From Streptomyces sp. DH37 (GTDB lineage Bacteria; Actinomycetota; Actinomycetes; Streptomycetales; Streptomycetaceae), in contig NZ_JARVKV010000072.1 in NCBI RefSeq assembly GCF_029813835.1, forward strand, positions 1 to 33,450: DNA of 33,450 nt, given 5' to 3'. The notes beneath the pieces were generated by a model. The model saw only the letters and a program-made list of their open reading frames with translations. It was not told the origin of the DNA and searched no databases. Below are positions 1 through 8,295 of the stretch, one piece after another (positions within the stretch are counted from its first letter, which is position 1; every line of letters begins with the position of its first letter). The position numbers were made by a program, and so were the translations under genes.

Positions 1-43
1 GGGTGGGGGTTCTTTCTCCCGGTTCTTTGAAGGGAGTTCGCGG

Positions 44-77
44 CCCGCCGGACCCTCGTGGGCGAGGGCCCGGCGGG
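44..77 (-). terminator. Hairpin terminator after the XRE-DUF397 operon
   Basis: Inverted repeat with arms at 44-58 and 63-77 around a 4-nt loop, 15 pairs with a single A/C mismatch. It begins about 35 bp beyond the DUF397 stop codon, on the side where that leftward transcription unit ends. There is no T-run, as is usual for actinomycete terminators. Confidence 0.6.
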
Positions 78-112
78 GCCGGGAAGCCGAAGCGCACCGG
101 CTCCCGGATCGC

Positions 113-328
113 TCAGGCGCGGTGTGCGGCCTTCAACCCGCCTATGAAGGAAGTCCAGGACGCCGCCGGGAACGCCAGCACCGGCCCGTGCGGGACCTTG
201 CTGTCACGGACGGGGACGCTGCCGGGGAAGCCGTCGGCCACCTCGACGCAGTTGCCGCCCTCCTGATTGCTGTAGCTGCTCCTGCGCCAGTCGGCGCCGC
301 TGAGATCGGGACGGGACGCTCGCTCCAC
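113..328 (-). CDS. DUF397 domain protein
   Basis: A 71-residue protein with the DUF397 signature: an N-terminal W-R-x-S-S-Y-S-N, then GGNCVEVAD, then VRDSK and a Trp-containing C-terminal segment. DUF397 genes in streptomycetes nearly always sit next to an XRE/DUF5753 regulator and often an anti-sigma-like ATPase, the arrangement seen here. Some such pairs act in development and antibiotic control (WhiJ/AbaA type) or have been proposed as toxin-antitoxin-like pairs; which applies here is not visible. The GTG start at 328 has a strong GGAGGA site about 5 nt upstream, located inside the upstream regulator gene. The family is clear, the biochemical role is not. Confidence 0.9.
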   Translation of the reverse strand: MERASRPDLSGADWRRSSYSNQEGGNCVEVADGFPGSVPVRDSKVPHGPVLAFPAASWTSFIGGLKAAHRA

Positions 329-1145
329 GGTTGTCCTCCAGCGCGGATCGGATCATGTCGAGGGACATGAGCGGGGGCAGGGCTGCCGCCCGCAGCCGAT
401 CGTATGTCTCCTTGTACGGCCTGATCTCCGCCGGTTCCTCGACGAGTTGGCCGTAGTCGGCGCCTTCCGTGTAGACCGTCTCCGAGCCGTCCGGCATCGT
501 CAGCAGAGTCAGGGAACCGCCCAGCGCACCGTGCTCGCCCTGGTCGAACGGCAGCACCTGCACCGTGATGTGAGGTTCCTCGGCGGCCTTCAGCAAACCC
601 GCCAGCTGACCCCGCATGGCGGCCCGGCCGCCGATCGGACGCCGTAGCACCGACTCGTCCAGGATGACCCACAGTTCGGGGCGGCCCGGTGACCACAGCC
701 GTCCCTGTCGCCCGAGCCGGGCCGCGACGCGTTCCTCCAACTGCTCCTCGCCGTTGAGCGTCCGGCCGACGCTCAACAGGGCTCGTGCGTAGTCCTCGGT
801 CTGGAGCAGGCCGGGCACCACATGTGCCGCGTACTCGCAGATGGCTACCGCCCGTTCCGCGCACTCCATGAACCTGCGCGACCAGTCCGGGAACGTCTCG
901 CGGTAGACGTACGGCCACAGGTCGACCAGCAGGTTGTCCGCTCCGAGAGCGGCGTCGAGTGCGCGTGCCAGTTCCAGCGTCGGTCTCGCTCCGGAGGCCC
1001 GCTCGATCTGGGTGATCCGGCTGGCGACCACGTGCGCCTTCTCGCCCAGCTCGGCCTGGGTCAGCCCGGCGGCCGTGCGGAGTCTGCGGACCCGTGAGCC
1101 GAACAGGGCCGCCATCGACGTCCCGGGATCAACTTCCTTGGCCAA
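204..1145 (-). CDS. XRE-family regulator with DUF5753 sensor domain
   Basis: 313 residues. An N-terminal helix-turn-helix covers about residues 14-70 (RVRRLRTAAGLTQAELGEKA and the following recognition helix). A DUF5753 domain follows (ERAVAICEYAAHVVPGLLQTEDYARALL and the later HITVQVLPFDQGEHGALGG). It is a predicted DNA-binding regulator partnered with the DUF397 protein that follows it. The TTG at 1145 gives the N-terminus that I recall for close family members (A-K-E-V-D-P); ATG at 1115 is an alternative. The odd part is the end: the frame stays open 125 bp into the DUF397 gene, adding an Arg/Gln-rich tail that is just the other frame of that gene. Family members usually stop near the DUF397 start, so a lost stop or small frameshift is possible. 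Confidence 0.85.
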   Translation of the reverse strand: MAKEVDPGTSMAALFGSRVRRLRTAAGLTQAELGEKAHVVASRITQIERASGARPTLELARALDAALGADNLLVDLWPYVYRETFPDWSRRFMECAERAVAICEYAAHVVPGLLQTEDYARALLSVGRTLNGEEQLEERVAARLGRQGRLWSPGRPELWVILDESVLRRPIGGRAAMRGQLAGLLKAAEEPHITVQVLPFDQGEHGALGGSLTLLTMPDGSETVYTEGADYGQLVEEPAEIRPYKETYDRLRAAALPPLMSLDMIRSALEDNRGASVPSRSQRRRLAQEQLQQSGGRQLRRGGRRLPRQRPRP

Positions 1146-1284
1146 AACATCACTTCCGTTTCTTACGGGATGGAAGGTAAGGCTTCATCCCCTTCCGAGC
1201 GTAGGCTCGTCGGCCGATCATGAGGCACGGAACGTGATGATCCGCCTACGGTGCGGATCGGCCGAGGAAGTGAAGGACGACTCC

Positions 1285-1791
1285 GTGCTGATGACGACGC
1301 CCATGCCCGACGAGGACCCGCAGCCGGACGCGGCGCACTCGGGTGGACCCGAACGCCCGCTGTTCGCGCGGCGGTTCACGTCCTCGCCCAAGGGGGCCCG
1401 GCTCGCCCGGAGGCTCGCCGTGCGGCGCATGGGGGAGTGGGGATGGCCGCCCGCGTCGGACGCGTCGTGCACCGTCTCCCTGCTGGTCGGCGAACTGGCG
1501 GCCAACGCCGTCACGCACGGCCGCGTTCCCGGGCGCGACTTTCGTCTCGTCCTCGAAGTGCGGGGGGACGCGATCCGCGTCGAGGTCTCGGACGCCTCCC
1601 CGATCCGGCCTCCCGCCGTTCCGTCCCCGTCGTCCGAGGACGACGAGTCGGGGCGCGGCCTGCTGCTGGTGGACATCCTCGCCACCCGGTGGGGCGCGGT
1701 CCCGCGCGACCCCGTCGGCAAGACGGTCTGGGCGGAGGTCCCGGCCCTTCCGGACGTCCCCGGTCCCTCCGCGGGAGAGCCGGGCCGGTGA
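1285..1791 (+). CDS. ATP-binding anti-sigma-like regulatory protein (HATPase_c_2)
   Basis: About 168 residues containing a single GHKL ATPase fold of the RsbW/SpoIIAB type. The N-box is present (LVGELAANAVTHG), followed by the D of VEVSDASP and the glycine-rich GRGLLLVD segment. No histidine-kinase dimerisation domain or membrane segment exists, so it should be a soluble serine kinase or anti-sigma-like protein. It diverges from the XRE-DUF397 pair, completing the triad common in streptomycete developmental loci. The GTG at 1285 follows an AAGGA-like site by about 8 nt; GTG 1234 or ATG 1237, with a GAGG site at 1222, are longer alternatives, so the first 16 residues are uncertain. Confidence 0.85.
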   Translation: MLMTTPMPDEDPQPDAAHSGGPERPLFARRFTSSPKGARLARRLAVRRMGEWGWPPASDASCTVSLLVGELAANAVTHGRVPGRDFRLVLEVRGDAIRVEVSDASPIRPPAVPSPSSEDDESGRGLLLVDILATRWGAVPRDPVGKTVWAEVPALPDVPGPSAGEPGR

Positions 1792-1887
1792 GGGCAGGGC
1801 GAGGGCGCGGCGGTCGGCCGGCGGGACCGGATCCGCTGTCGGTGAACCCGTCCGGGCGGCCGGCGTTCACCGTGCTTGGGTGTCGGA

Positions 1888-2874
1888 ATGGAGATCCTGG
1901 TACTGGGCGGAACGGCGTGGGTGGGCCGGGAGGTGTCGCGGCAGGCGATCGGGCGCGGCCACCGGGTGACGTGCCTGGCGCGCGGCGAGAGCGGGGAGGT
2001 CGCGGACGGCGCGAGGCTGGTGGCCGCCGACCGGCGCGACCCCTCGGCGTACGAACCGCTGCTCGACCGCGCGTGGGAAGCGGTCGTCGAGGTGTCCTGG
2101 CAGCCGGGCTTCGTGCGCGGGGCGCTCGACGCCCTCGGCGGCAGGGCCGGGCACTGGACCTACGTCTCCTCCGTCAGCGCCTACGCCTCCCATGCCGTGC
2201 CGGACGCGGACGAGTCCGCGGCGCTCCTCGCCCCGACCGACCGGAGCGAGGTGGACCGCTCGTCCTACGGCGAGGCGAAGGTCGCCTGCGAACAGGCGTC
2301 GACGGCCGCCGTGGGCGACCGCCTCCTGATCGCGCGCGCCGGTCTCATCGGCGGTCCGGGCGACCACAGCGGGCGCTCCGGCTACTGGGCGGCCCGCGCC
2401 GCACGCGATCCGCACGGGCCGATGCTGGTCCCCGGCACGCCGGACCTGCCGACGCAGGCGGTCGACGTGCGCGATCTGGCCGCCTGGCTGCTCGACGCCG
2501 CGGAGGCGGGGGAGACCGGCGCCTACGACGCCGTCGGCCCGGTCGTTCCGTTCGCCGAGTGGATCGAGCTCTCCCGTGCCGCCGGCGGGCACACCGGCCC
2601 GGTCGTCACCGCCGACTCGGCCTGGCTGCTCGCCCAGGGCGTGGCCGAGTACATGGGGGCCGAGTCGCTGCCGATGTGGCTGGTCGAGCCGGGCTGGGAG
2701 GGGTGGTCGGCCCGGAACGGATCCGCGGCGCGCGCCGCGGGGCTCCGCCACCGGCCCAGGTCGGAGCTGCTGGCCGACACGCTGCGCTGGGAGCGCGAGC
2801 AGGGCCTGGACCGGCCACGACGCGCCGGCCTCAGCGCCCGCCGCGAGCGCGAGCTGCTCGACGCCCTCGGCTGA
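1888..2874 (+). CDS. NAD-dependent epimerase/dehydratase-like protein
   Basis: A 328-residue Rossmann-fold protein of the extended SDR/NmrA-like group. The N-terminus MEILVLGGTAWVGREV carries the GxxGxxG nucleotide motif. A catalytic-type S (YVSSVSAY) and YGEAK (Y-x-x-x-K) are present at about residues 95-130. The C-terminal half (VDVRDLAAWLLDAAEAGETGAYDAVGP) matches the reductase/isomerase proteins common in streptomycetes. Substrate cannot be deduced. ATG 1888 is chosen because the conserved beta-strand starts immediately; no convincing ribosome binding site is present. It stands alone, with an acyl-CoA synthetase relic behind it on the other strand. Confidence 0.85.
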   Translation: MEILVLGGTAWVGREVSRQAIGRGHRVTCLARGESGEVADGARLVAADRRDPSAYEPLLDRAWEAVVEVSWQPGFVRGALDALGGRAGHWTYVSSVSAYASHAVPDADESAALLAPTDRSEVDRSSYGEAKVACEQASTAAVGDRLLIARAGLIGGPGDHSGRSGYWAARAARDPHGPMLVPGTPDLPTQAVDVRDLAAWLLDAAEAGETGAYDAVGPVVPFAEWIELSRAAGGHTGPVVTADSAWLLAQGVAEYMGAESLPMWLVEPGWEGWSARNGSAARAAGLRHRPRSELLADTLRWEREQGLDRPRRAGLSARRERELLDALG

Positions 2875-2933
2875 GGCCGAGGCCGACGGCGATCGGCGCG
2901 GACCGTCCGCGCAGCTCGCCCGTCACCGCCGCG

Positions 2934-3047
2934 GCGGCGGGCGAGTTGCGCGAACTCCGGGTCGCGCTCGGCCAGATCGTGGACCGAGTCCGCCAGACCC
3001 CCCGCCCGCGTCGGCTCCACCACGGGCGGAAGGCTGAAATCGCGCAC
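2934..3047 (-). pseudogene. N-terminal relic of a long-chain acyl-CoA synthetase
   Basis: Read leftward from a GTG at 3047, the translation gives about 38 residues (VRDFSLPPVVEP, then GGLADSVHDLAERDPEFAQLARR) that match the conserved start of FadD15-type acyl-CoA synthetases (MREFSLP...GNL.D.V...A...P...). Homology stops abruptly near 2934, and the remaining 560 or so residues are absent because the epimerase gene lies there. This looks like the 5' stub of a deleted gene. It accounts for part of the 533-bp gap at 2875-3407. An intact acyl-CoA synthetase occurs at 31328 in this window. Confidence 0.6.
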
Positions 3048-3276
3048 GGCACCCCCATCGCCGAACCTCCGCCGTGCCGCGTCCGGAGCGGCAGGGAGCG
3101 GCAGGGAGCGAAAAATACCGACGAACGCCCCGCTGCCCAGGGCTTGATCACGCTCGTTCTCCTGTGCGAGCCGGGCTCCGCGGCACCCGCCGGACCCCGA
3201 GCCGGGCCCCGCGCCGTGCACTCCGCCGCGTTCACCGGACGTTCGGCCGCCGGAGGGCCGTCCGCCGTGTGCGCGC

Positions 3277-3324
3277 CATAGTCCACACGGGTCCCGGCAT
3301 CGTCCACAGACGCCGTCCTAGCAT
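3277..3324 (+). promoter_or_regulatory. Direct repeats and possible -10 upstream of pectate lyase
   Basis: Two copies of CATnGTCCACA (3277-3287 and 3298-3308, 10 of 11 bases identical) lie exactly 21 bp apart, two helical turns. A TAGCAT hexamer that could serve as a -10 follows at 3319-3324. Direct repeats with this spacing are the usual target of AraC-family proteins, and an AraC-domain regulator is encoded just downstream. No good -35 is visible. The assignment is an inference. Confidence 0.35.
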
Positions 3325-3407
3325 CGGAACGAGTCGCCGCGCGGTAACGGAACGTACAGACGCATGCGTGTCCGGAAGATCCCCCCACATCGGATGGAGC
3401 ACCCCCC

Positions 3408-4379
3408 ATGCGCAGGACGAGCGCACGCTTCAAGCTGATCAGCACCGTGGCCGTCACGGCCGCCGCCATGACCCTCACCGGGGCCGGCGCGCTCAGCGGT
3501 TCGGCCGCGGAGGCCGGGTCGCCGCGCCCGCTGGCGGCCAACTCGCCCATCGGGTTCGGCGCCGGCACCACCGGCGGCGCGGGCGGCAGCACCGTCACCG
3601 TGACGAACGCCAGTCAGTTCATCCAGGAAGTGCAGAGCAGCGGTCCCAAGACCGTCCGGGTCAACGGCACCGTCAACCTCGGCAGCATGACCAAGGTGGC
3701 GTCCGACAAGACCATCGTCGGCGTGGGCACCTCCGGCAGGATCACCGGCAGCGGGCTGAACATCAGCAACGTCAGCAACGTGATCATCCGGAACCTGACC
3801 TTCACGGGGTCGAACGACGACGCCATCAACGTCCAGTACTCCACCAGGGTCTGGATCGACCACAACGACATCTCGAACGCCAACGACGGGGCCCTCGACA
3901 TCAAGCGCGCCTCGGACCTCATCACCGTCTCCTGGAACCGCGTCCACGACCACGACAAGACGTTCCTGCTCGGGCACTCCGACAGCAACGGCGGCGAGGA
4001 CACCGGCAAGCTGCGGGTGACCTACGACCACAACTGGTTCGACGGGACCAACCAGCGCCACCCGCGGGTCCGCTTCGGCAACCCCGTCCACGTCCTGAAC
4101 AACTACTACAGCAACATCGGCGACTACGGCGTGGCGTCCACCGAGAACGCCGGCGTGCTGGTGGAGGGCAACTACTTCGAGAACGTCGAGGACCCCTTCC
4201 ACCGCGGTGAGGGCTCCTCGGACGACGGCGGGCTGGCGGCGAGGAACAACCACTTCGTCAACTCCGGCCCGGGCGAGACCGGCGGCTCCGTCGCCTCCAT
4301 CCCCTACGGCTACACCCCCGACAACGCCGCCTCCGTCAAGTCGATCGTGACCGCGGGCGCGGGCGTCGGGAAGATCTGA
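3408..4379 (+). CDS. Secreted pectate lyase, polysaccharide lyase family 1
   Basis: A 323-residue extracellular enzyme that cleaves polygalacturonate by beta-elimination. An N-terminal Sec-type signal (RRTSARFKLISTVAVTAAAM, then A-rich to about residue 34) precedes a parallel beta-helix. Family 1 hallmarks are visible: NVIIRNLTF, the vWIDH block (RVWIDHNDIS), the calcium-binding Asp cluster around DGALDIKRASDLITVSWN, and the catalytic-Arg block QRHPRVRFG. The length is normal for the compact single-domain type, with no carbohydrate-binding module. ATG 3408 has a GGAG about 8 nt upstream. A strong hairpin follows at 4411. The fused sugar-sensing AraC regulator next door is the natural candidate to control it. 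Confidence 0.95.
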   Translation: MRRTSARFKLISTVAVTAAAMTLTGAGALSGSAAEAGSPRPLAANSPIGFGAGTTGGAGGSTVTVTNASQFIQEVQSSGPKTVRVNGTVNLGSMTKVASDKTIVGVGTSGRITGSGLNISNVSNVIIRNLTFTGSNDDAINVQYSTRVWIDHNDISNANDGALDIKRASDLITVSWNRVHDHDKTFLLGHSDSNGGEDTGKLRVTYDHNWFDGTNQRHPRVRFGNPVHVLNNYYSNIGDYGVASTENAGVLVEGNYFENVEDPFHRGEGSSDDGGLAARNNHFVNSGPGETGGSVASIPYGYTPDNAASVKSIVTAGAGVGKI

Positions 4380-4410
4380 ACCGGTCCCACCGGCCCAGCA
4401 GCCCCACACC

Positions 4411-4449
4411 GTCCGGGCAGGACAGACGCACCGTCTGTCTTGCCCGGAC
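4411..4449 (+). terminator. Strong hairpin terminator after pectate lyase
   Basis: Near-perfect inverted repeat: arms 4411-4428 and 4432-4449, 18 pairs with one G-T pairing and a 3-nt loop. It lies 32 bp after the lyase stop and 88 bp before the regulator start, so it should isolate the two genes transcriptionally, although its palindromic nature also leaves an operator role open. Confidence 0.75.
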
Positions 4450-4536
4450 GCGTACCCGTCGTTATCGTCCACCCTCCCGGTGAGGGATGCCGCGGGGCGA
4501 GGGGAAGCCGTCACCGAGCGACGAGCGAGGCAGGCC

Positions 4537-7500
4537 ATGGCGGAACGCGGACCCGTACCGGCGCGGGAGGGGGGCGGGGGGAGCGGCCGGCCCACCATCG
4601 GGCTGGTCACGGCCAACATCCACCTGGGCGTCGGCGCCACCCTGTGGTCCGGGGTCCTGGCGGCGGCCGAGCGCAACGACGTCAACCTGGTGTGCTTCCC
4701 CGGGGGCCCGCTACGGCCCGCCGCGGCGCCGCGCACCGCGCTGTACGAACTGGTCGGCCCCGAACGGCTGGACGGCGTCGTCTGCTGGACCTCCACCCTC
4801 GGCCTGCCCGCCGCGGGCGACGAGCGCGCCGCCCGGCTGGTGCGGCGGCTGGGCGCGTTACCGGTCGTCAGCCTCAACCGCGCGCTGGAGGACCACGAGA
4901 CCCTCCAACTGGACAGCTACGCGGGCATGCGCGCGGCCGTCAGCCATCTGGTCGGGGAGCACGGCCGCCGCCGGCTCGCCTGCGTGCGCGGGCCGCTGGC
5001 CAACCCCGTCTCCCGGGACCGCTACCGCGCCTACGCCGACGCCCTCGCCCGCCACCGCATCCCCCCGGACCGCTCTCTGGTCGTCGCCTCGGCGGACTTC
5101 GGCGGCGGGGCCGGCGCCGCGGCGATGCGGGTCCTGACCGACGTACGGGGCCTGCGGCCCGGCCGCGACTTCGACGCGGTGGTCGCCTGCAGCGACGTCC
5201 TGGCCGCCGACGCCCTGCGGTTCCTGACCGGGCGCGGTGTGCGGGTGCCCGAGGACGTGGCGGTCGTCGGCTTCAACGACTCGCTGGAGGCCCGGCTGGC
5301 CGACCCGCCGCTGACCTCGGTCGCGCTGCCCTTCGCCGAACTCGGCGCGCTGGCCGTGGAGACCCTCCTCGCCCGGCTGCGGGGCACGGCGCCGCCCGCG
5401 CGGAGCGCGGTGACGGGCACCCTCGTCGTGCGGCGCTCCTGCGGCTGCCACTCGCCGCTCGTCGCCCAGGGGGCCGCCGGGGGAGCGCCGGACGGGGAGG
5501 AGCCGGGAGAGCCGTTCGCGGACCTGCCGGACCACGGACCGGCGCTGGCCGAGGCGCTGCGCACCGACCTCGGCGTGGAGGCGGACCGGAGCCCCGGCTC
5601 CGGTTCCGGCTTCGGTCCCGGTTCCGGAACCGGTGATGCCTTCCTGCCCCTGGTCGAGCGCCTGATCGGCGACCGGGTCCGCACCGCGGAGGACGCGGCC
5701 CTCTGGGACCGCTCCCTGCTGCGCGCCCGCGGCCTGCTCGCCCCGCCGCCCGCCCCCGCAGGACGGGCGAGGGCCGAACGACTCATCGCCCAGGCCCGGT
5801 TGATGGTGGCCGACAAGGCGCACCGGCTGCTGGAGTACGAGCGCTGGACCGAGCAGCAGGACGCGCGCCGGCTGCGGGAGCTGGGCACCGCGCTGACCAC
5901 CGCCGTGGACCTGGACGCACTCACCGGCGCGCTGGCCCGCCACCTGCCGGACACCGGTGTGCCGGGCTGCCGCCTGGTGCTCTACGAGGGCGGCCACCGG
6001 GCACCGGACGGCGCCGGCCGCCGCCTGGCCCGTCCGGTGCCCCTGCCCGGCGAACCCGGAGAGCCCGGTGAGCCGGCGGGCGGCCCCGGCGAGCACCCAC
6101 GGCCGGAGCGGGACGACGGCGGCGCGCCCTACCCGGCCGAACTGCTGCTGCCGGACCGGCTGCTGCCGCGGGACCGCCGCTTCACCCTGGTCGTCGAACC
6201 CCTGCACATCGGCGACGAGCAGCTCGGCCTCGCGCTCTTCGACGGGGGCACGGACGGAGGCGCCGCGCGCCGGGGAGCGCTCTACCGGGCGCTGGGCGAC
6301 CAGATCAGCGCCGCCCTCAAGGGCATCCGGCTCTTCGACGAGGTCCGCCGGGCCCGTGACGCGGCCGAGCGGGCCAGCAGGCTCAAGACCCGGTTGCTGG
6401 ACAACGCCACCGACGAACTGCGCACCCCGGTCGAGGCCATCCTGCGCCACACCCGCGCCCCCCGGGCCGACGCGGACGCAGGTGCCGACGGAGGTACCGA
6501 CGGGAGTGCCGGAGGGAGCGCGGCCGACGCGCTCCGCCGCGCGCACGACGACGCCGCGCGCCTGCTGCGGCTGATCGACGACCTGCTGGACCTGTCCCGC
6601 TCCGAGATCGACGCCCTCGACCTGTCCCGGCGGCTGCTGGACCCGCGCCCGGTGCTCGCCGAGGCGTTCCACAGCGCCGCCCGGCACCGCCCGGCCGGGG
6701 CCGACTGGCAGCTCACGCTGCCCCGCCGCCTCCCCGCCGTACGCGCCGACGCCCCCCGGCTGCGCCAGATCGCCCTCAACCTGCTGACCGCCGCCGGGCA
6801 CCTCGCCGGCGGCGGGCGGCTGCGGCTCACGGCCGAGGTCCTGCCCGCCCTGCTGCGCGTCCGCGTCCTGGCCACCGGGCTGTACGTACCGCCGGGGGAG
6901 GCCGGGCACCTGTTCCAGCCCTTCGCCTCCGGCGCGCCCGGCTCGCGGCTCGGCCTGGCCATCGCCCGGCGGCTCGCCGTGCTGCACGGCGGGACGGTCG
7001 CCCTCGACCGCGGCCCCGCCGGAAGCGGCTTCCGCCTGGACGTGCCGCTGCCCACCCCGGTGGAGACCTCCGCCCCCGCGCCCGGCCCCGCCCCGGACAC
7101 CGGCCGCACCCTCCTGGTCGCCGCCGCCACCGCGCCGCCCCCGGAGGCGGCGGCCCTCGCCCGGCGGCAGGGCCTGCGGCTGCGCCGCCTCGACCCGGAC
7201 GACGACCTCGCCTCCCTGGTCGCGGAGGGCGGACCGGCCGCCGTCGTCTGGGACGCCGAGGGGGCCCGGCCGCAGGAGTGGTCGGCCGTCCAGCGGCTCC
7301 ACGGCCACCCGGCGCTGCGCCACACCCCCTTCCTGCTCTACGGCCCCGTCTCCGGCCCCGACCTGGACCGGGCGCTGCGCGCCCTCCGCCCCCCGGGGCC
7401 GACCGCCCCCGCGGTGGTCGTCGACGGCTCCGCGCCCCACCGCGAGCAGTGGCGGCGGCTGCTGGCCGGGGTGCTGCCGGGCCGCACCGTGCGCACCGCC

Positions 7501-8142
7501 GCGGACGGCGGCTCCGCGCTGGCCCTGCTCGCGGAGGACGCCCCCTGCCTGCTGGTCGTCTCCCGCACCCTGCCCGACATGGACGGCTTCGACGTCGCCG
7601 AGGCGATGTACGACGGCGCGGAACGCTCCGACACCCCCGTCCTGATGGTCGGCGACGACGGCTTCACCGCCGACGACGTGCGCCGCGCGGAACCGCACCC
7701 CGGCATGGTGTTCCTGGGCCGGGACATCCTCACCGAGGCGGAGACCGCCGCCCTGCTGACCGCCATGACGCGGCGCGCTGAACCATCGTCCCCGTCGTCC
7801 CCGTCGTCCCCGCAGCCCTCCCGCACCCGCGCCCCGGTCCGCAGCGCGCTGGCCTACCTCGAGCAGCACTACCGCCACCGCATCTCCCGCTGGCAGGTCG
7901 CCCGGGCCGCGGGCGTCAGCGAGGACCACCTCAGCAGGCTCTTCCACCGCGAACTGGGACTGCCGCTGTGGGAGTACCTGACCCGGCTGCGCGTCCAGCG
8001 CGCCAAGGAGCGGCTGCGGCACAGCGGCGACAGCGTCCAGGCCGTCGCCCGCGCGGTCGGCTTCCACGACCGGGCGTACTTCAGCCGGGTCTTCCGCAAG
8101 GTGACGGGCGTCGCCCCGCACGCCTACCGGGAGGCGTCGTAG
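4537..8142 (+). CDS. LacI-type sensor / pseudo-histidine kinase / pseudo-receiver / AraC fusion regulator
   Basis: A 1201-residue predicted cytoplasmic regulator without membrane segments. Domains in order: LacI-type sugar-binding fold (about 19-300) ending in the RRSCGC block typical of LacI-like sensor fusions; a linker; GAF-like (about 447-595); HisKA-like (605-680); HATPase-like (690-848); receiver-like (957-1075); and an intact two-HTH AraC domain (1098-1201). The phospho-chemistry residues are missing: the HisKA His is Asp626 (TDELRTP), the N-box Asn is Ala752, the G1-box Asp is Ala779, and the receiver phospho-Asp is Ser1009 (SRTLPDMDGF). Signal transfer is therefore probably allosteric. 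ATG 4537 has GAGG 6 nt upstream; GTG 4480 is a longer alternative. Next to a pectate lyase, a pectin-derived sugar is a plausible ligand (inference). Confidence 0.85.
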   Translation: MAERGPVPAREGGGGSGRPTIGLVTANIHLGVGATLWSGVLAAAERNDVNLVCFPGGPLRPAAAPRTALYELVGPERLDGVVCWTSTLGLPAAGDERAARLVRRLGALPVVSLNRALEDHETLQLDSYAGMRAAVSHLVGEHGRRRLACVRGPLANPVSRDRYRAYADALARHRIPPDRSLVVASADFGGGAGAAAMRVLTDVRGLRPGRDFDAVVACSDVLAADALRFLTGRGVRVPEDVAVVGFNDSLEARLADPPLTSVALPFAELGALAVETLLARLRGTAPPARSAVTGTLVVRRSCGCHSPLVAQGAAGGAPDGEEPGEPFADLPDHGPALAEALRTDLGVEADRSPGSGSGFGPGSGTGDAFLPLVERLIGDRVRTAEDAALWDRSLLRARGLLAPPPAPAGRARAERLIAQARLMVADKAHRLLEYERWTEQQDARRLRELGTALTTAVDLDALTGALARHLPDTGVPGCRLVLYEGGHRAPDGAGRRLARPVPLPGEPGEPGEPAGGPGEHPRPERDDGGAPYPAELLLPDRLLPRDRRFTLVVEPLHIGDEQLGLALFDGGTDGGAARRGALYRALGDQISAALKGIRLFDEVRRARDAAERASRLKTRLLDNATDELRTPVEAILRHTRAPRADADAGADGGTDGSAGGSAADALRRAHDDAARLLRLIDDLLDLSRSEIDALDLSRRLLDPRPVLAEAFHSAARHRPAGADWQLTLPRRLPAVRADAPRLRQIALNLLTAAGHLAGGGRLRLTAEVLPALLRVRVLATGLYVPPGEAGHLFQPFASGAPGSRLGLAIARRLAVLHGGTVALDRGPAGSGFRLDVPLPTPVETSAPAPGPAPDTGRTLLVAAATAPPPEAAALARRQGLRLRRLDPDDDLASLVAEGGPAAVVWDAEGARPQEWSAVQRLHGHPALRHTPFLLYGPVSGPDLDRALRALRPPGPTAPAVVVDGSAPHREQWRRLLAGVLPGRTVRTAADGGSALALLAEDAPCLLVVSRTLPDMDGFDVAEAMYDGAERSDTPVLMVGDDGFTADDVRRAEPHPGMVFLGRDILTEAETAALLTAMTRRAEPSSPSSPSSPQPSRTRAPVRSALAYLEQHYRHRISRWQVARAAGVSEDHLSRLFHRELGLPLWEYLTRLRVQRAKERLRHSGDSVQAVARAVGFHDRAYFSRVFRKVTGVAPHAYREAS

Positions 8143-8171
8143 CCACGGGGCCGCGTCGTAGCCGTGGGGCC
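8134..8171. repeat. Tandem 19-bp duplication across a stop codon
   Basis: Two adjacent 19-bp copies (8134-8152 and 8153-8171) agree at 17 of 19 positions. The first contains the regulator's TAG stop, so the stop region has been duplicated. It looks like a recent small slippage event without coding effect. Confidence 0.6.
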
Positions 8172-8195
8172 CGCCCCGCACCGGCGGGAGACGGC

Positions 8196-8234
8196 CGGCC
8201 GGAGGGCGCTCCCCCCAGGGACACCCTCCGGCCG
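8196..8234. terminator. Bidirectional hairpin between convergent genes
   Basis: An 11-bp perfect inverted repeat (8196-8206 with 8224-8234) around a 17-nt loop lies between the stop of the AraC fusion regulator and the stop of the convergent protease gene. Its position suits a shared terminator. Confidence 0.6.
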
Positions 8235-8295
8235 TGTGCCGCCCGCGCACCCGGGCGGCTCGTGGTGGTGCGGAAGACGGGTCAGGCGGCGCCCG

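Noticed and set aside
1251..3281. 676-residue plus-strand open frame
   Set aside because: Arg/Gly/Pro-rich, out of frame with the ATPase and epimerase genes, no domain.
4858..8250. 1130-residue open frame opposite the AraC fusion regulator
   Set aside because: Gly/Gln/Val-rich shadow frame typical of high-GC DNA with no domain; the sense strand has clear domains throughout.
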